10,895 nt of DNA, taken from Conidiobolus incongruus B7586. Its lineage: Eukaryota > Entomophthoromycota > Entomophthoromycetes > Entomophthorales > Conidiobolaceae. Each line of letters begins with the position of its first letter. The first letter of the stretch is position 1. The position numbers and the translations under genes are program-made. Under the pieces are notes generated by a model. That model was given only the letters and a program-made list of their open reading frames with translations, ran no database searches and had not been told where the DNA came from. The DNA is taken from positions 1 to 10,895 of the forward strand of contig JNEM01012431.1 in assembly GCA_000697335.1 (NCBI GenBank), read 5' to 3'. This document shows, one piece after another, positions 1-9,726 of the stretch.

Positions 1-2849
1 TAACAGAAGAAGTGATTCCATTCATCTTGCTCTTCATAGCACCATCAAGTCCCTTTAGCTTATCATCATTACGGTAGACTTCCTCCATTCGCTTCAAGAA
101 ATCACTTTGGAAATCTGCAGTTTTTTCACGACCAGTAAGACCTACATAATTAACAGTTGCTTCTTGACCTGCAGAGGTTGCACTGGTAAGAAGTTCTTTT
201 CTCCATTGATCACCTTCGAGAGTAAGTCTTAAATCATCCATACGACAGGTGAATCCCCGGAATTGAACATATTTGGTTAATAATCTGGATAAAATACTGA
301 GGAGGGTACCAGCCATGGTAGGAGTATAGAGTTCATAAATAGAGTGGACTAAACCATAGGCAGAAGCACCAATTTGAGATTTATCAAGAACACCAGTCAA
401 TAATTCACCATCCATAACAATAACGTGACTTTCTTCAGGTGCGGTACGACCCCAGTAGGCAGGAGAAATCTTAGTTTTGGACTTGAGGTTGGGAGGGTGG
501 TATCCTTGAGTCAAGTTCTTGATAATGGTAGAAATGACTTGTTTACCAGTCCAGAGTTTCTGAGGCTTAATGATGGCAGGGGGAAGAGTAAGGATATGAG
601 TACCAGGGAAGTCATCTTCTTCAGGTCTCAAAGAACCATACAAGATTTGATGGTATAATTCGCGGGTAAAGAAAGTGTCTTTGGAACACATATGGACAGC
701 AGTGACAATATGATCCTGAATTAAACCTCTAAGAGGAGCACCATTGGTAGGTACAAGGTATTGGGAATCGGTGTTGGCAATGAGCATAGCTTCGGCACGA
801 GCAATTTCATTTTGAGGTAAATGCAAATTAATTTCATCACCATCAAAATCAGCATTATATGTATTACAATTTGCATAGTGCATTCTGATAGTTTTTTCAC
901 CTGGTAGAATTCTAGCTTTATGAGCCATGATAGAAGGCTTATGTAATGTAGGCTGACGATTGACCAAGAGGACATCACCGTTCTTAACATGACGGAATAC
1001 TTTCTTGTTAACTCCAGAGGTTCTGGTTTGGAAAGTACCTCCAGCCTTTGAGCTAGTGGAAGAGGATTCTTGAGGGGTGAGCAATTGGTTGGCAAGAGCA
1101 ATTCTTGATTCTGTACTAAGCTTGAGGAGAGAAGTAACAGCACCATTCTCTTGTTGAACGTGCGTGGCACCGGGCCATTCGTAGGGACCTCTAATAACGG
1201 CCTGGCGTAATTCTTCGACATTGAAATGGGTAACAGGTTCAGGATAAGTTAACTTCAAAGCAAAAACAGGAGGAAGACCGATTTCGGAGGTTTCAATATT
1301 GACATCTGGAGAAATGACCGAACGAGCAGAATAGTTGACACGCTTACCCATCATGTTCATTCTGAATAAACCTTCCTTCTTTTCGATTAACTGTTTAATA
1401 CCAGAAGCTTGGTCATTATTCATGTTGTTTCCTCTAGATGAATCTACAAAACTGTTAACTTGCAACTGCAAATCAATCCATTGATTGATCACCGTATCAA
1501 GGTAGTTCTTCGATTTAACCTTATCTTCATTCACACTGTTTATTTGGATTTGCTGTGAGAGAGAAATCACTTTAGATAGGGCGGCAGTTTGAGGATTTTC
1601 AAGTGGCATGTTGTTGGCAAAACCAGGAGGACGGAAACGGGAAGGAATAACAGGGATGGTTTCCATGAAAAACATCTTTGGATCGGCAGCTTGAGCGGCC
1701 TTATTGACACCATTGTACATCATGCTGATCAATTCAGATTCATGTTCAAAAAGTTGCTCAATGTATTTGTAAATGTGTAAAGGAGTGATGAAGGTGGTAT
1801 GAGATCCTACAGTAGGTTTAGCAGGTTTAGAGTCTTCAGAATCGTCAGCATCGGCACTAGAGTCAGTAGAGTCGCTTAATTCTGGATCAGATACCTCATC
1901 ATCAGAATTTGGTAATGCTTGTTGGATTTGATCGGCATCAACAGAGTCTAAAAATTCTTCAGCAGTGATGTTAGCTTTGATAGTAGACTTTTGGCTCTTG
2001 ACTTTCAAAATATTGGGCATATAGATACCCTTATTAGTCATGCTGTTTTGAGCTTTGGAAGGCAAAGGAAGCATAAAAATTTTGGAAAACATATGAGATC
2101 TAAATTTAGGAGCGCTTCCACTACATCTAGCACAGGTCGATTTAGCTAAGGAGGCCTTTAGTACTGAACGAATAAGCAATCTACGTTCGTTATAAGTTAA
2201 TGTGGTTTTGTGGTAACTAGAAGGTGGACTGTTGCGGAAAATTTCATCTACACGTTCATTTAAAGCGGCAACAAAAGCTCTAGTCTGGTATTCCTTTTGC
2301 AATTTAGTTTTTTTAGCCTTAGGGGTAGTGGTTTCTTCTTCTTCAATAGCTTCATCTTCATCTTCATGTTGGAAATATAAAATTTCTTTAGCTTCTGAAA
2401 CTAAACCAGCGTCAAGAAGTTTGAATGCAGCAGTAAATAAGGCTTGCTGTTTGCGATCAAATCTGAAATTAAAACAATAGACACAAGTACTTCTGAGTAA
2501 GAGATAAGCTTCATCAAAGAAGAGGGGATTAATAACTAAGAAGGGTAATTCAATATGTCCAAAGTGACCAGGACAAGAAATAGAATCAAGGTGACATGTA
2601 CCACATCTATCATTAAAAAGATTAACATTCAGAATTAATCAAAATTAAATGAAATAATGCTTACAAATATCCTTTATCAAAAGGACCTAAAGCTAAGTCA
2701 TAAAGACCGTTAGGAGTAGGAGCTCCCGTAATATCTAATGATTGGGAATTCGTAATTTGTTTGACTGAAATCTTTCGAATTTCATCGCTATTATAAATGT
2801 TAAAACCGACAGAGTAAACCTGAGTAGTTACAGGTACAGAAATATTCAT
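1..2849 (-). CDS. RPA190: DNA-directed RNA polymerase I largest subunit, N-terminal part (two exons, runs off left edge)
   Basis: Largest catalytic subunit of nucleolar RNA polymerase I, which transcribes the 35S rRNA precursor. Exon 1 is 2665-2849 and exon 2 is 1-2606, giving about 930 residues of a family usually near 1,650. Seen in the translation: the N-terminal block with SDEIRKISVKQITN; clamp zinc site C63-x2-C66...C73-x2-H76 followed by FGH; second zinc site C103-x2-C106 and C220-x2-C223; GKRVNYSARSVISPD at about 482-496; RQPTLHKPS near 610; and the Mg-binding NADFDGDE at residues 646-653 (bases 833-856), with D648, D650 and D652. The MFFMETIPVIPSRFRPP stretch favours Pol I over Pol II or III. 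Two low-complexity segments stand out: acidic then lysine-rich at about 136-161, and Asp/Ser-rich at about 281-325. The start at 2849 is chosen because the conserved N-terminus begins at once and the ATG is preceded by AAAA. No break is seen. Residues beyond 930, including bridge helix and trigger loop, lie outside the window. Confidence 0.95.
2607..2664 (-). other. Spliceosomal intron in the RNA polymerase I subunit gene
   Basis: A 58-nt phase-2 intron interrupts the gene after codon 61 plus two bases. On the minus strand it begins GTAAGC and ends GATAG; a GTTAAT element about 20-25 nt before the end is a plausible branch site. Without splicing the frame hits a stop two codons after the conserved GPFDKGY. 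With splicing it continues directly into CGTCHL and the first zinc-binding site, which is how the family reads. There is no other AG near the 3' end to compete as acceptor. Confidence 0.9.
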
Positions 2850-3570
2850 TTTTATTTAATTCTTTATATTAAAAATTAAAATAAATTAATTAATTTAATA
2901 TAAGAATTAATATATTCTATTTAATCTATGTAATATTTTTTTAATTTGATTTGGATCCTTTTATACTGATTGAAAATTTGAAATTTCTCTTTCCTTTTAT
3001 GGGATTTGACTAATAATAATTTTATTTGTGAATATAATTATTTGTGATACAGAATAAAAAATTTGTCAATCTTTGAATTATTGACTAGTATCTATAAATA
3101 CACAATCATAGGGTTGTTAAAGGGTTGATTATCATCTAAAACCTTTATAGAAAATCATAATTAAGAAAATAAAAATATTAAATAAAATCTTTACCTTGTA
3201 GGAATATTATTTCTTGGTGTCTCCTGGTGATTTGAAAACTTCAATAAACTATAACCATTAAAAATAATAAATTATTACAATATAAAAGCAAAGTTATATG
3301 ATAATGAATATAATATTATCTAATGTTGAAAAATAGATTTAAAAATAATAATAATGATAATGACCATAATATATACATATATAGATATAGCTTGGATAAT
3401 TTCATATTATTATATTTTAAAATTTAATATATTTTAAATTTTATTCCAAATAAATTATATTTTTTCAATTCAAATATATTATAATATTACTCTGTATTTT
3501 AAATAATGGGAATTTTTTATGATTAAAAATATATAAACATTTTGATATATAATATATAAAAATAAATATA
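2850..3570. other. AT-rich upstream region of RPA190, no gene seen
   Basis: About 720 bp with no open frame of note and no recognisable RNA gene. It must contain the RPA190 promoter and 5' leader on the minus strand. Runs of A and T and short TAATTAA motifs dominate next to the start codon; 2940-3260 is less AT-rich. A donor-like AAGGTAAAG occurs on the minus strand near 3195, so a leader intron is conceivable, but nothing else supports it. No CpG occurs in this stretch. Confidence 0.5.
2957..2965 (-). promoter_or_regulatory. Possible TATA element upstream of RPA190
   Basis: The minus strand reads TATAAAAGG about 108 bp upstream of the RPA190 start codon, the best TATA-like match in the promoter-side DNA. 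Fungal housekeeping genes often lack a functional TATA box, and in sequence this AT-rich such matches arise by chance, so this is only a candidate. Confidence 0.25.
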
Positions 3571-3905
3571 TTGCAAGGTTTCTAGAAAGTAGTCTTGTGA
3601 TAAAGATCATGTGAGCTTGATAAAACAGGCCAAAGATGGCTAACTAGATACTTTAGAGGAGTTTGTTTAAAATAGCAAGATCTAGGGTTTAGCCCTGATC
3701 AAAGTGATCCCTCAGCAAATATCTGTCCAGTGACTATTTTATAGTGTGGTTGATCTTTGGCTAATGTGTTAAAGCTCTAGCTTTTGCTATAGTCTAGAAA
3801 TTTCCATTATACAAGGGTTGTTCTTGATATTTGTGAGTAGATTACATCTGGAATCTTGACAGACAGTTAAAATTAAAAGGTGAGTGGACCTCCTAATCCA
3901 CAACA
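3571..3905. other. Compositional island with self-complementary segments; possible non-coding RNA or CpG-decayed repeat
   Basis: A 335-bp block of clearly higher G+C than anything else between 2850 and 10895, with sharp edges. It has no open frame on either strand. Self-complementary parts are visible: a perfect palindrome TTTCTAGAAA at 3579-3588; GCCAAAGAT at 3629-3637, complementary to ATCTTTGGC at 3753-3761; a hairpin with GATC and AGGG/CCCT arms at 3679-3700; ACTAT/ATAGT at 3733-3745; and GTGGA/TCCAC with an 8-base loop at 3884-3901. A run of eight T's follows at 3926-3933. It contains no CpG but many TpG and CpA, as expected if only CpG sites decayed. It matches no tRNA, 5S, spliceosomal RNA or SRP RNA signature I know. 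It could be a structured RNA gene, a decayed short repeat, or a regulatory region; I cannot choose. Confidence 0.4.
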
Positions 3906-4411
3906 TTATAATATAAATTTAATAGTTTTTTTTATTATTAATAACTTTTTATTATACTTTTAACAAATTTCTAACACTTAAAAAATAGTTCTTATTTTCA
4001 AAAACTAAAATTTAATATTTTATAAACCAATTAAATTTTCCTGTAGAAATTTTCTTTTTTGTAAGCTAGTTTTTTAATTACCTAAAGTAATTATAATTAT
4101 ATAAGTTATAATCTAAAGAATATACTAGATGTGGTAGTTTTTTCTAGTTATTTTTAATTAAAAAAATTTTTATAACTTTAAATTTATGTATTTTATAATT
4201 ATTATATAAAATAATAAGTTTTTTTAAATTATATTAAAAATATTAATTAAAAATACTTTTATTTAAAAAAATAATATAAAATTTACTATTAATTAAATTT
4301 CCTTTTAAAATTAAATAAGAGTAGTATATACTATTATAATTTATTATAATAATTAACATCTATTTATTAATAAAATAGTTATTTAAAGGGATTTATAAAA
4401 AAAGTTAATTT
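3906..4411. other. AT-rich gene-free DNA flanking the retrotransposon
   Basis: About 500 bp of mostly A and T with no usable open frame, no CpG and no recognisable domain on either strand. Its texture resembles the right-hand flank after 10131, consistent with the element having inserted into one existing AT-rich tract. Confidence 0.5.
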
Positions 4412-4416
4412 AACTT
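4412..4416. repeat. Target site duplication, left copy
   Basis: AACTT lies directly outside the left LTR and pairs with AACTC outside the right LTR. Five bases is the usual duplication length for Ty3/Gypsy integrases. The copies agree at four of five positions and the difference is a C/T transition. Confidence 0.75.
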
Positions 4417-4814
4417 TGTAAGTATAGTGGTAGTTAAACTAATATAGTATAGAGGAAAACTTAATATAAAAGTAGTGTGGTGTAAAATGTGGTAATATAA
4501 CATAGCTGTAGTATACAAGTGTAAACAAAGTTTAATTAAGCTTTAAACTAGGATGAGTTACTAATATATTAAGATTTATATTAGGTAGTGTTAATATCCT
4601 ATAATATTAATAGAATATAGTTTCAATTTTAGAAATAGTGTAAAAGTAGAAAATAGTAAGAATTAAGAGGAAAAAAAAAACCTAGTTTATTAAATAATTT
4701 AATATTATTTATACAATTAATTTAACTATATAAGTATAAATTAATTATATAATTTATAGTTAATTAGATTATATGAAAATATATATAAGAATTTAAAAAA
4801 CTAATCTTTTAATA
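4417..4814 (-). repeat. 3' LTR of the chromovirus fossil
   Basis: A 398-bp copy aligned with 9727-10126. Its left end keeps the canonical TG (TGTAAG on the plus strand) next to the target duplication, and its inner edge abuts a polypurine tract on the minus strand, as expected for a downstream LTR. Confidence 0.93.
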
Positions 4815-4821
4815 CTCCCTT
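4815..4821 (-). promoter_or_regulatory. Polypurine tract of the chromovirus fossil
   Basis: On the minus strand AAGGGAG sits immediately upstream of the 3' LTR. In this family that is where the purine-rich primer for plus-strand DNA synthesis lies, so it independently confirms both the inner LTR edge and the element's orientation. Confidence 0.75.
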
Positions 4822-4865
4822 AATAAGTTTCTTAAAAGAAACACACACCCTAATTTTTTACAAAT

Positions 4866-5019
4866 AGGTATAATAAGCTAAAGTATTTTTAATATTTTCT
4901 AGAGGTTCCTATATAGCTTTTTTAATAAGATAACCCATCTATTTTACATAAAAATAAAGTTTATTCCTAATAAATTTAAACTTAATTATATAATCAACAT
5001 AGTATTTTTCTTCTCTATC
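4866..5019 (-). pseudogene. Chromodomain remnant at the integrase C-terminus
   Basis: The last coding remnant before the polypurine tract reads as a chromodomain: REEKYYVDYII, then KLYFYVK, MGY, and EPLENIKN, in the spacing of the methyl-lysine-binding fold. In chromoviruses this domain can direct integration to histone H3K9-methylated chromatin. It is broken here. Confidence 0.82.
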
Positions 5020-5099
5020 TTAATTAATAATTAGATCTAGTTTTGGGGTTTTTAATTAATTAGGAAAAGTGTTAAAATCTTCAAAGTATAGTTTGATTT

Positions 5100-6330
5100 T
5101 AGATATATAAAAGGTAAAGTTGATCTTCAAAGTTAAAAGTAATTCCAAGGTAATATTTTTAAAATTTGAATCAATAGATTAAATTTTATAAAGACTATAA
5201 TATAATAGTAAGTATTTGGGATTTAAGCTAGATTTAAATAGGGTAGGTTTAAAAACAGATTGTTCTAAGTATATAAACATACTAGTTTTATATTTAAAAG
5301 GGTTTCTAGATAACTTTAAGTATTGTTATTCTATAATCTTTTAATTTTCTTCTAAGTTAAATTTAATAAGGGAATTAATATATTTGATATTAGATTAAAA
5401 TTCAACAATGTTTAAAAGTAAGTTAATTTAAAATTTTAAAGTAATTATTAAGTTAGGATATTTACTATAATTAATAAAATAAAGGTTAAAACTTGTTGAT
5501 TTATTAATAAAAGTGTTGAATAAATATTAGAGTTGGTAGATATAAATATCCTAATTTAATTGATTAGTGTTAATATAAGCTTTAATCATTTACTTTAAGG
5601 TTTTAATAGTTCTTTCAACAAGTTTATTAGTTTGGTGATAATTAATAGTAGATATAACTAGGTTAATTTTAAAAGAAAAGGATAGTGACTTCTAAAATTA
5701 AAAGTTGAATTATATATCTTTATCAAATATAATAGTTTATGGAATTCTATAGTAGGTAAAGATATTAGAGAATAACAATTATACAACATCTTTAACTATA
5801 AAAGTTTTGAAACAAGGAATAAAATAAACATATTTGGAAAATGAATCAATTGTAATTAGTAAATTATCATAACTATTTGTTAATTTAAGAATTTCTATAA
5901 AATCAAGTTGGATTTATTGTTAAGTTTTATTAGGGACTTGTAAGAGAATAAGTTTATTATATTTTAGTTGAGTATTATATTTAGTTCTTTAATATATATC
6001 ACAGGTATTAGTGTATTTCTAAATTAATTTAACTAGGGAAGGTTAATAATACTTTATTTTAATTCTCTCAGCAGTTTTTAACTAGTTTTAATATCTTTTA
6101 ACAGGTAAGTTATAGCATTCATTAAATATTATTTGTTAAATCTTAGGGATGTTAAGAATATATAGACAATTATTATAGTATAGTAAGTTATTGATAATTT
6201 TAAATCTTTTGATATATTCTAGTTAGTTTTCTAATAGTTTAGAGAGTTCTTCTTTAACTAAAATAAAGAAATTATTATTTAATAGTGTTTCTTAAAGTAG
6301 TTTAATAAATTTTTTATTTCTTTCATTAAT
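5100..6330 (-). pseudogene. Integrase remnant of the chromovirus fossil
   Basis: Three integrase parts are recognisable on the minus strand. A zinc-binding N-terminal segment lies around 5960-6030 (CDIY...RTKYN). The catalytic core begins around 5820-5920 (LDFIEILKL, then TIDSFSKYVYFIPC). Its third acidic region lies around 5590-5640 (YHQTNKLVERTIKTL). This is the D,D-35-E type integrase that inserts the cDNA. Being downstream of reverse transcriptase, it places the element in Ty3/Gypsy rather than Ty1/Copia. Confidence 0.88.
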
Positions 6331-6469
6331 AATCATTAAGTTAATATTTGCTGGATTTTTACAATTAAAACAAAAGGGTAAATATGTAAGATTTTCAACA
6401 AAGTATTTATAACATGGTTTTATTAACCTAAAAGATATTAAATAAAGAAAAGGTAAGCTTAGATAATTT

Positions 6470-6900
6470 TAATTTATTTAATTTATTTTTTTAATAAATA
6501 CTTTAAAGTATTTAAGTAGATAAGTGATTTATAATTTATAAGTGTTAAAAAAAATTACAGGATAAGAAATGTAAGTGATTTTTGATTATTTCTACTAAAG
6601 TAAAGAGTTTTTATTTATAAACTAGGTATTTTAATTCAGCTAGTTTTATTTTTCTTAACCAGAATATTATTAGTTTTAAGGTAATATTTGTAAGGTTAAA
6701 CTCAACTTATTCTCTTTTATTTATTATTTTATTTTATAGTTATAAGGTAAAATATAAATTAAATTCAAACTAAACTAACTATTTATTAATTATAAAAGAA
6801 TTAGAATCAATAAAAATAATGGTAGGTAGTTTTAAATTAAAGATAGATAAAACAAAAACATTGGTAATATAGAAAATTAAAACATTTATGTAGAAAGTGT
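6470..6900 (-). pseudogene. RNase H remnant of the chromovirus fossil
   Basis: Following the reverse transcriptase, fragments near 6790-6830 (PTIIFIDSNSF) and further down near 6600-6700 resemble the start and middle of the Ty3/Gypsy RNase H domain. Recognition is weaker than for the neighbouring domains and rests partly on position. Confidence 0.55.
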
Positions 6901-6909
6901 ATAGTAGGG

Positions 6910-7640
6910 TTTATTCAAAAAGAGAGTTTTTCTTTAAGAGATTAGTAAAAAAAACAACAAGTTCAACAAAAGAATCAATGAAATTTTTAAAGTAATTTAA
7001 TAATTTAAGTATAAACATAAGTTGATCTTTATTTATAGGTATAATAAAAGCTTTAACACCATTAAGTTTAGTTAGATCAATACTAATTCCTTAAGAGGAA
7101 ATAATATAACTATAGAAAAAGATAGAAGAGGTACCAAAGATGTATTTTGATAATTTTAAAGGTAATTTATATTCTTGAATAATTTGTAAAACCTAATTAA
7201 CATGTTAAATATATTCTTCTTTAGTTTTTAAATAGATTAGGATATTATTAAAGTAAGTAATAATAAAGCTATTAAAAACAAGGTTAAAAAGGGAATTGAT
7301 AAATTAAGTAAAAGTTACAAAAACATTATACAATCTAAAGTTTATAATAGTAAATTTATAGTGGCTTAAAAGAGTATTGAAAGTAGTTAAAGGGATAGAA
7401 TTTTCTTCAACTTTAATATTGTAATACCTATTCTTAACATCTAGTTTGGTAAATATAGTTGATTTAAGTAGTTTATCCCTAATATCATATAGGTTTAGTA
7501 ATAAAGTTTTATCTTTAATAGTTTTAGAGTTTAAAACATAATTATCAATGTATAATCTTTAACCACCATTAACCTTTTATATAAAGAGGATTAGAAATTC
7601 TTATGGTGAAGAAAAAAGTCTAATATACTTATTTTCAAGT
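6910..7640 (-). pseudogene. Reverse transcriptase remnant of the chromovirus fossil
   Basis: Minus-strand fragments match successive reverse transcriptase blocks: an N-terminal block near 7520-7620, the region around the catalytic YxDD block at about 7233-7258 followed by ILIY, and the thumb/connection region with GISIDLTKL and LLNYFKNFI near 6960-7100. Order and spacing fit a Ty3/Gypsy polyprotein. The catalytic block is no longer intact. Confidence 0.85.
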
Positions 7641-8278
7641 AGTTTTTAGATTTCTTCTTTTAAAGTTTAGTATTGTTAAAGAGATAAGTGGTAGGTAAAC
7701 TTTAAGTATAGTTGTATACCAGGGATTAGTTTAATTTTGTGTTTAATATTATATTTAGGTGGTAATTTATTCACAGGTTCAAAAACATTAGCAAATTAAC
7801 TTACTATATTGTATAGGAAGTGGTTATTAGATATAACTTCATTAAAATCAACAGATAAAATGTTAATAAATGAATAATAAACAAATACATATCTTTATAG
7901 ATTATTTAAGTTTTTGATTAGCTTTTTACATTGATTTTTACTTATAATAATAAAATTATTTGCTACAATTGTAGAGTTAGTGTTAGGTAAAGTATTTAAT
8001 AATTTTATAATAGGGTAATATAAATTTTTTAAGATTAATTCTACTAATTTCTTTTAGAATATGAAAAAAATAGATTTGTAGCCTTTTAGGGTAATATTCA
8101 TAGATATAAAACTGTGATATTTAAACTAATTTTAACCTAGTATAAAATTATAACTAATGTTGCTAATTAGGAATTTAATATATTGGGAGTAGTTAAGAAG
8201 TAATGATAAGTATTTAAATATAGTGTTAGATATTTATTTTATTAAGTTGTTAGTATATTTAATTATCAAGTTACTTTT

Positions 8279-8494
8279 TTAAGTAGGTAAAGATAATTTT
8301 ATAATAATAGAAAAGGAGATAATATAACTAGAATAACTAGAGTTAATTAAAACACTAACAAGTATATCTATAAAAAAACTAGTTAATATAAACAATAGGG
8401 TGATAGTTAAAGGTAAAAAATTACAAGGTAAATTAATTACTAGAATATTTTTAGTTTTTAGTGGTTTAATCAGTTGGATTTCTTTAGTATACAT
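8279..8494 (-). pseudogene. Aspartic protease remnant of the chromovirus fossil
   Basis: The longest open stretch in the element, 71 codons. Its downstream half (bases about 8280-8380) resembles the active-site region of retroviral-type aspartic proteases and ends in KLSLP, a typical end of that block. It lies between the gag and reverse transcriptase remnants, as expected. The active-site motif is only partly recognisable. It is not a free-standing host gene. Confidence 0.7.
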
Positions 8495-8929
8495 AGTTTA
8501 ATTTGTGGAATCATTAGTTTGTTAAAACTTTTGTGGATTAGATTAGAATCTGCTAACTAATTGTAAAAGGGGTGATTTTAAGGTTATATTAATATTATTC
8601 AGGTTTGATTTATGGTTGGTAAGTTAAGATTATTGAGAATTAAACAGATGTTGCTTTTTTAAAAGATATTTGTTAACTCTATAGTTAACTTAAGTCCTTT
8701 AGTAGTAATAACAACCTTTATTTGTTTTTAAGTAGGCTTTAATTTTTTTACTAAAGGTTTTCTCATAAAGCTTTAAAACAGAAACATTTATCATTTGAGA
8801 TTTAAGTAGGTTAGAGTAAAGTTTAAAAAATTAATTTTTAAGGTAAGAAGATTTAGTTATAAAGTAAAAGATATCATCAATTATAATTGCTGTATCATAA
8901 ATGTTAGAAAAAAACATATTATTAAAGTG

Positions 8930-9370
8930 TTCCTTATTAACTAAAGATTTACTTAAGGGTTAAAGCATTATAATAGTTTGTGGATTTATTCTTCTTCAGT
9001 GATATTTAATATATTTAAATATATCTCATTAAATTTCTCAATTAATTATCTTGTAAAAGTTTTTTATTTAAGCTAGGAAAGTTTTTCTCTTGTTAATTAA
9101 ACTTAATCTTTTGGGTAATACCTCTCTTTAAAAGCTTTTTCTAGTTATTTAAAAGTTTGTATCTTTGTAATAAGTTATCCTCTTGAAGATTCTTTAGGAT
9201 TAAGTTTATAATGAGTTAACTACCAAGTATAAATAGATTTTTCTAAAAAAGAAGTGGCTAATTTAAGGATATTCTTTAGATCTTCATTAAAAATTAAATC
9301 AAGGTAATTCTTTGTGTTTTTAAAATAGTTTTCAAGCTTGTAAAGGTTTTTTAAACTATCATAAGTAGTT
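8930..9370 (-). pseudogene. gag capsid remnant of the chromovirus fossil
   Basis: Minus-strand pieces resemble the retrotransposon Gag capsid domain: a KLENYF-like block near 9300-9350, an ATSFLE...W block near 9230-9260, and a FNEIYLNILNITEEE-like block near 8990-9040. This is the first coding remnant after the 5' LTR, as expected. A nucleocapsid zinc knuckle would lie around 8550-8700 but I could not recognise one with confidence. The remnant is broken in many places. Confidence 0.7.
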
Positions 9371-9710
9371 AATTTGTCTTTAAAAACACTAAAGAGGTGG
9401 TTTAATATATTAACTATAGTAAAATAGCTGGTTTGTTAGATTTAAGCTCTTTAAAACATTTTTTTTTCAATCAAAAGTTGTTTAATATAAGCTTTTTAGA
9501 GGGTAGTAAGCTTTTAAAGACTAAAGTTTTAAATTTACTTAGTAATTAAGTTGTTATCATTATTAAAATAATATAAGGGTATCTTCTTTTTTGGTGGTAT
9601 TATAGTATATAGTATTAAATTTAAATGAAATAAATTATAGATAAAATTTAAAATAGTAATAATTAGGTTTAATACAGATAGTTATTAATTTCTAGTAGGT
9701 TTTTAATAGT

Positions 9711-9726
9711 TTTATTGCTGTTACTA
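9711..9726 (-). other. Expected tRNA primer-binding site position (degenerate)
   Basis: Directly inside the 5' LTR the minus strand begins TAGTAACAGC. In this family a site complementary to a tRNA 3' end is expected here. The sequence has decayed and I cannot assign it to a tRNA, so only the position is supported. Confidence 0.25.

Noticed and set aside
721-1221. A 166-codon open frame on the minus strand, overlapping RPA190 in another frame
   Set aside because: It lies wholly inside conserved RPA190 coding sequence, has biased low-complexity composition and no recognisable domain; it is an out-of-frame shadow.
425-2480. Short plus-strand open frames at 425-658, 1589-1780 and 2232-2480
   Set aside because: All are antisense to conserved RPA190 exon 2, with compositions that simply mirror its codons.
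3093-3100. TATAAATA as a plus-strand promoter
   Set aside because: No plus-strand gene follows, and such matches are expected by chance here; a link to the 3571 island is unsupported because it lies almost 500 bp away.
3111-3130. Two GGGTTG-containing units resembling telomeric repeats
   Set aside because: Only two imperfect units; too short for an interstitial telomere tract.
3834-3887. GTGAGT motifs as splice donors of a plus-strand gene
   Set aside because: All three upstream frames carry stops close by, and no acceptor or downstream exon is recognisable.
8279-8494. A 71-codon open frame as a small independent membrane protein
   Set aside because: Its hydrophobic look comes from AT-rich decay; position and residual similarity place it in the retrotransposon protease.
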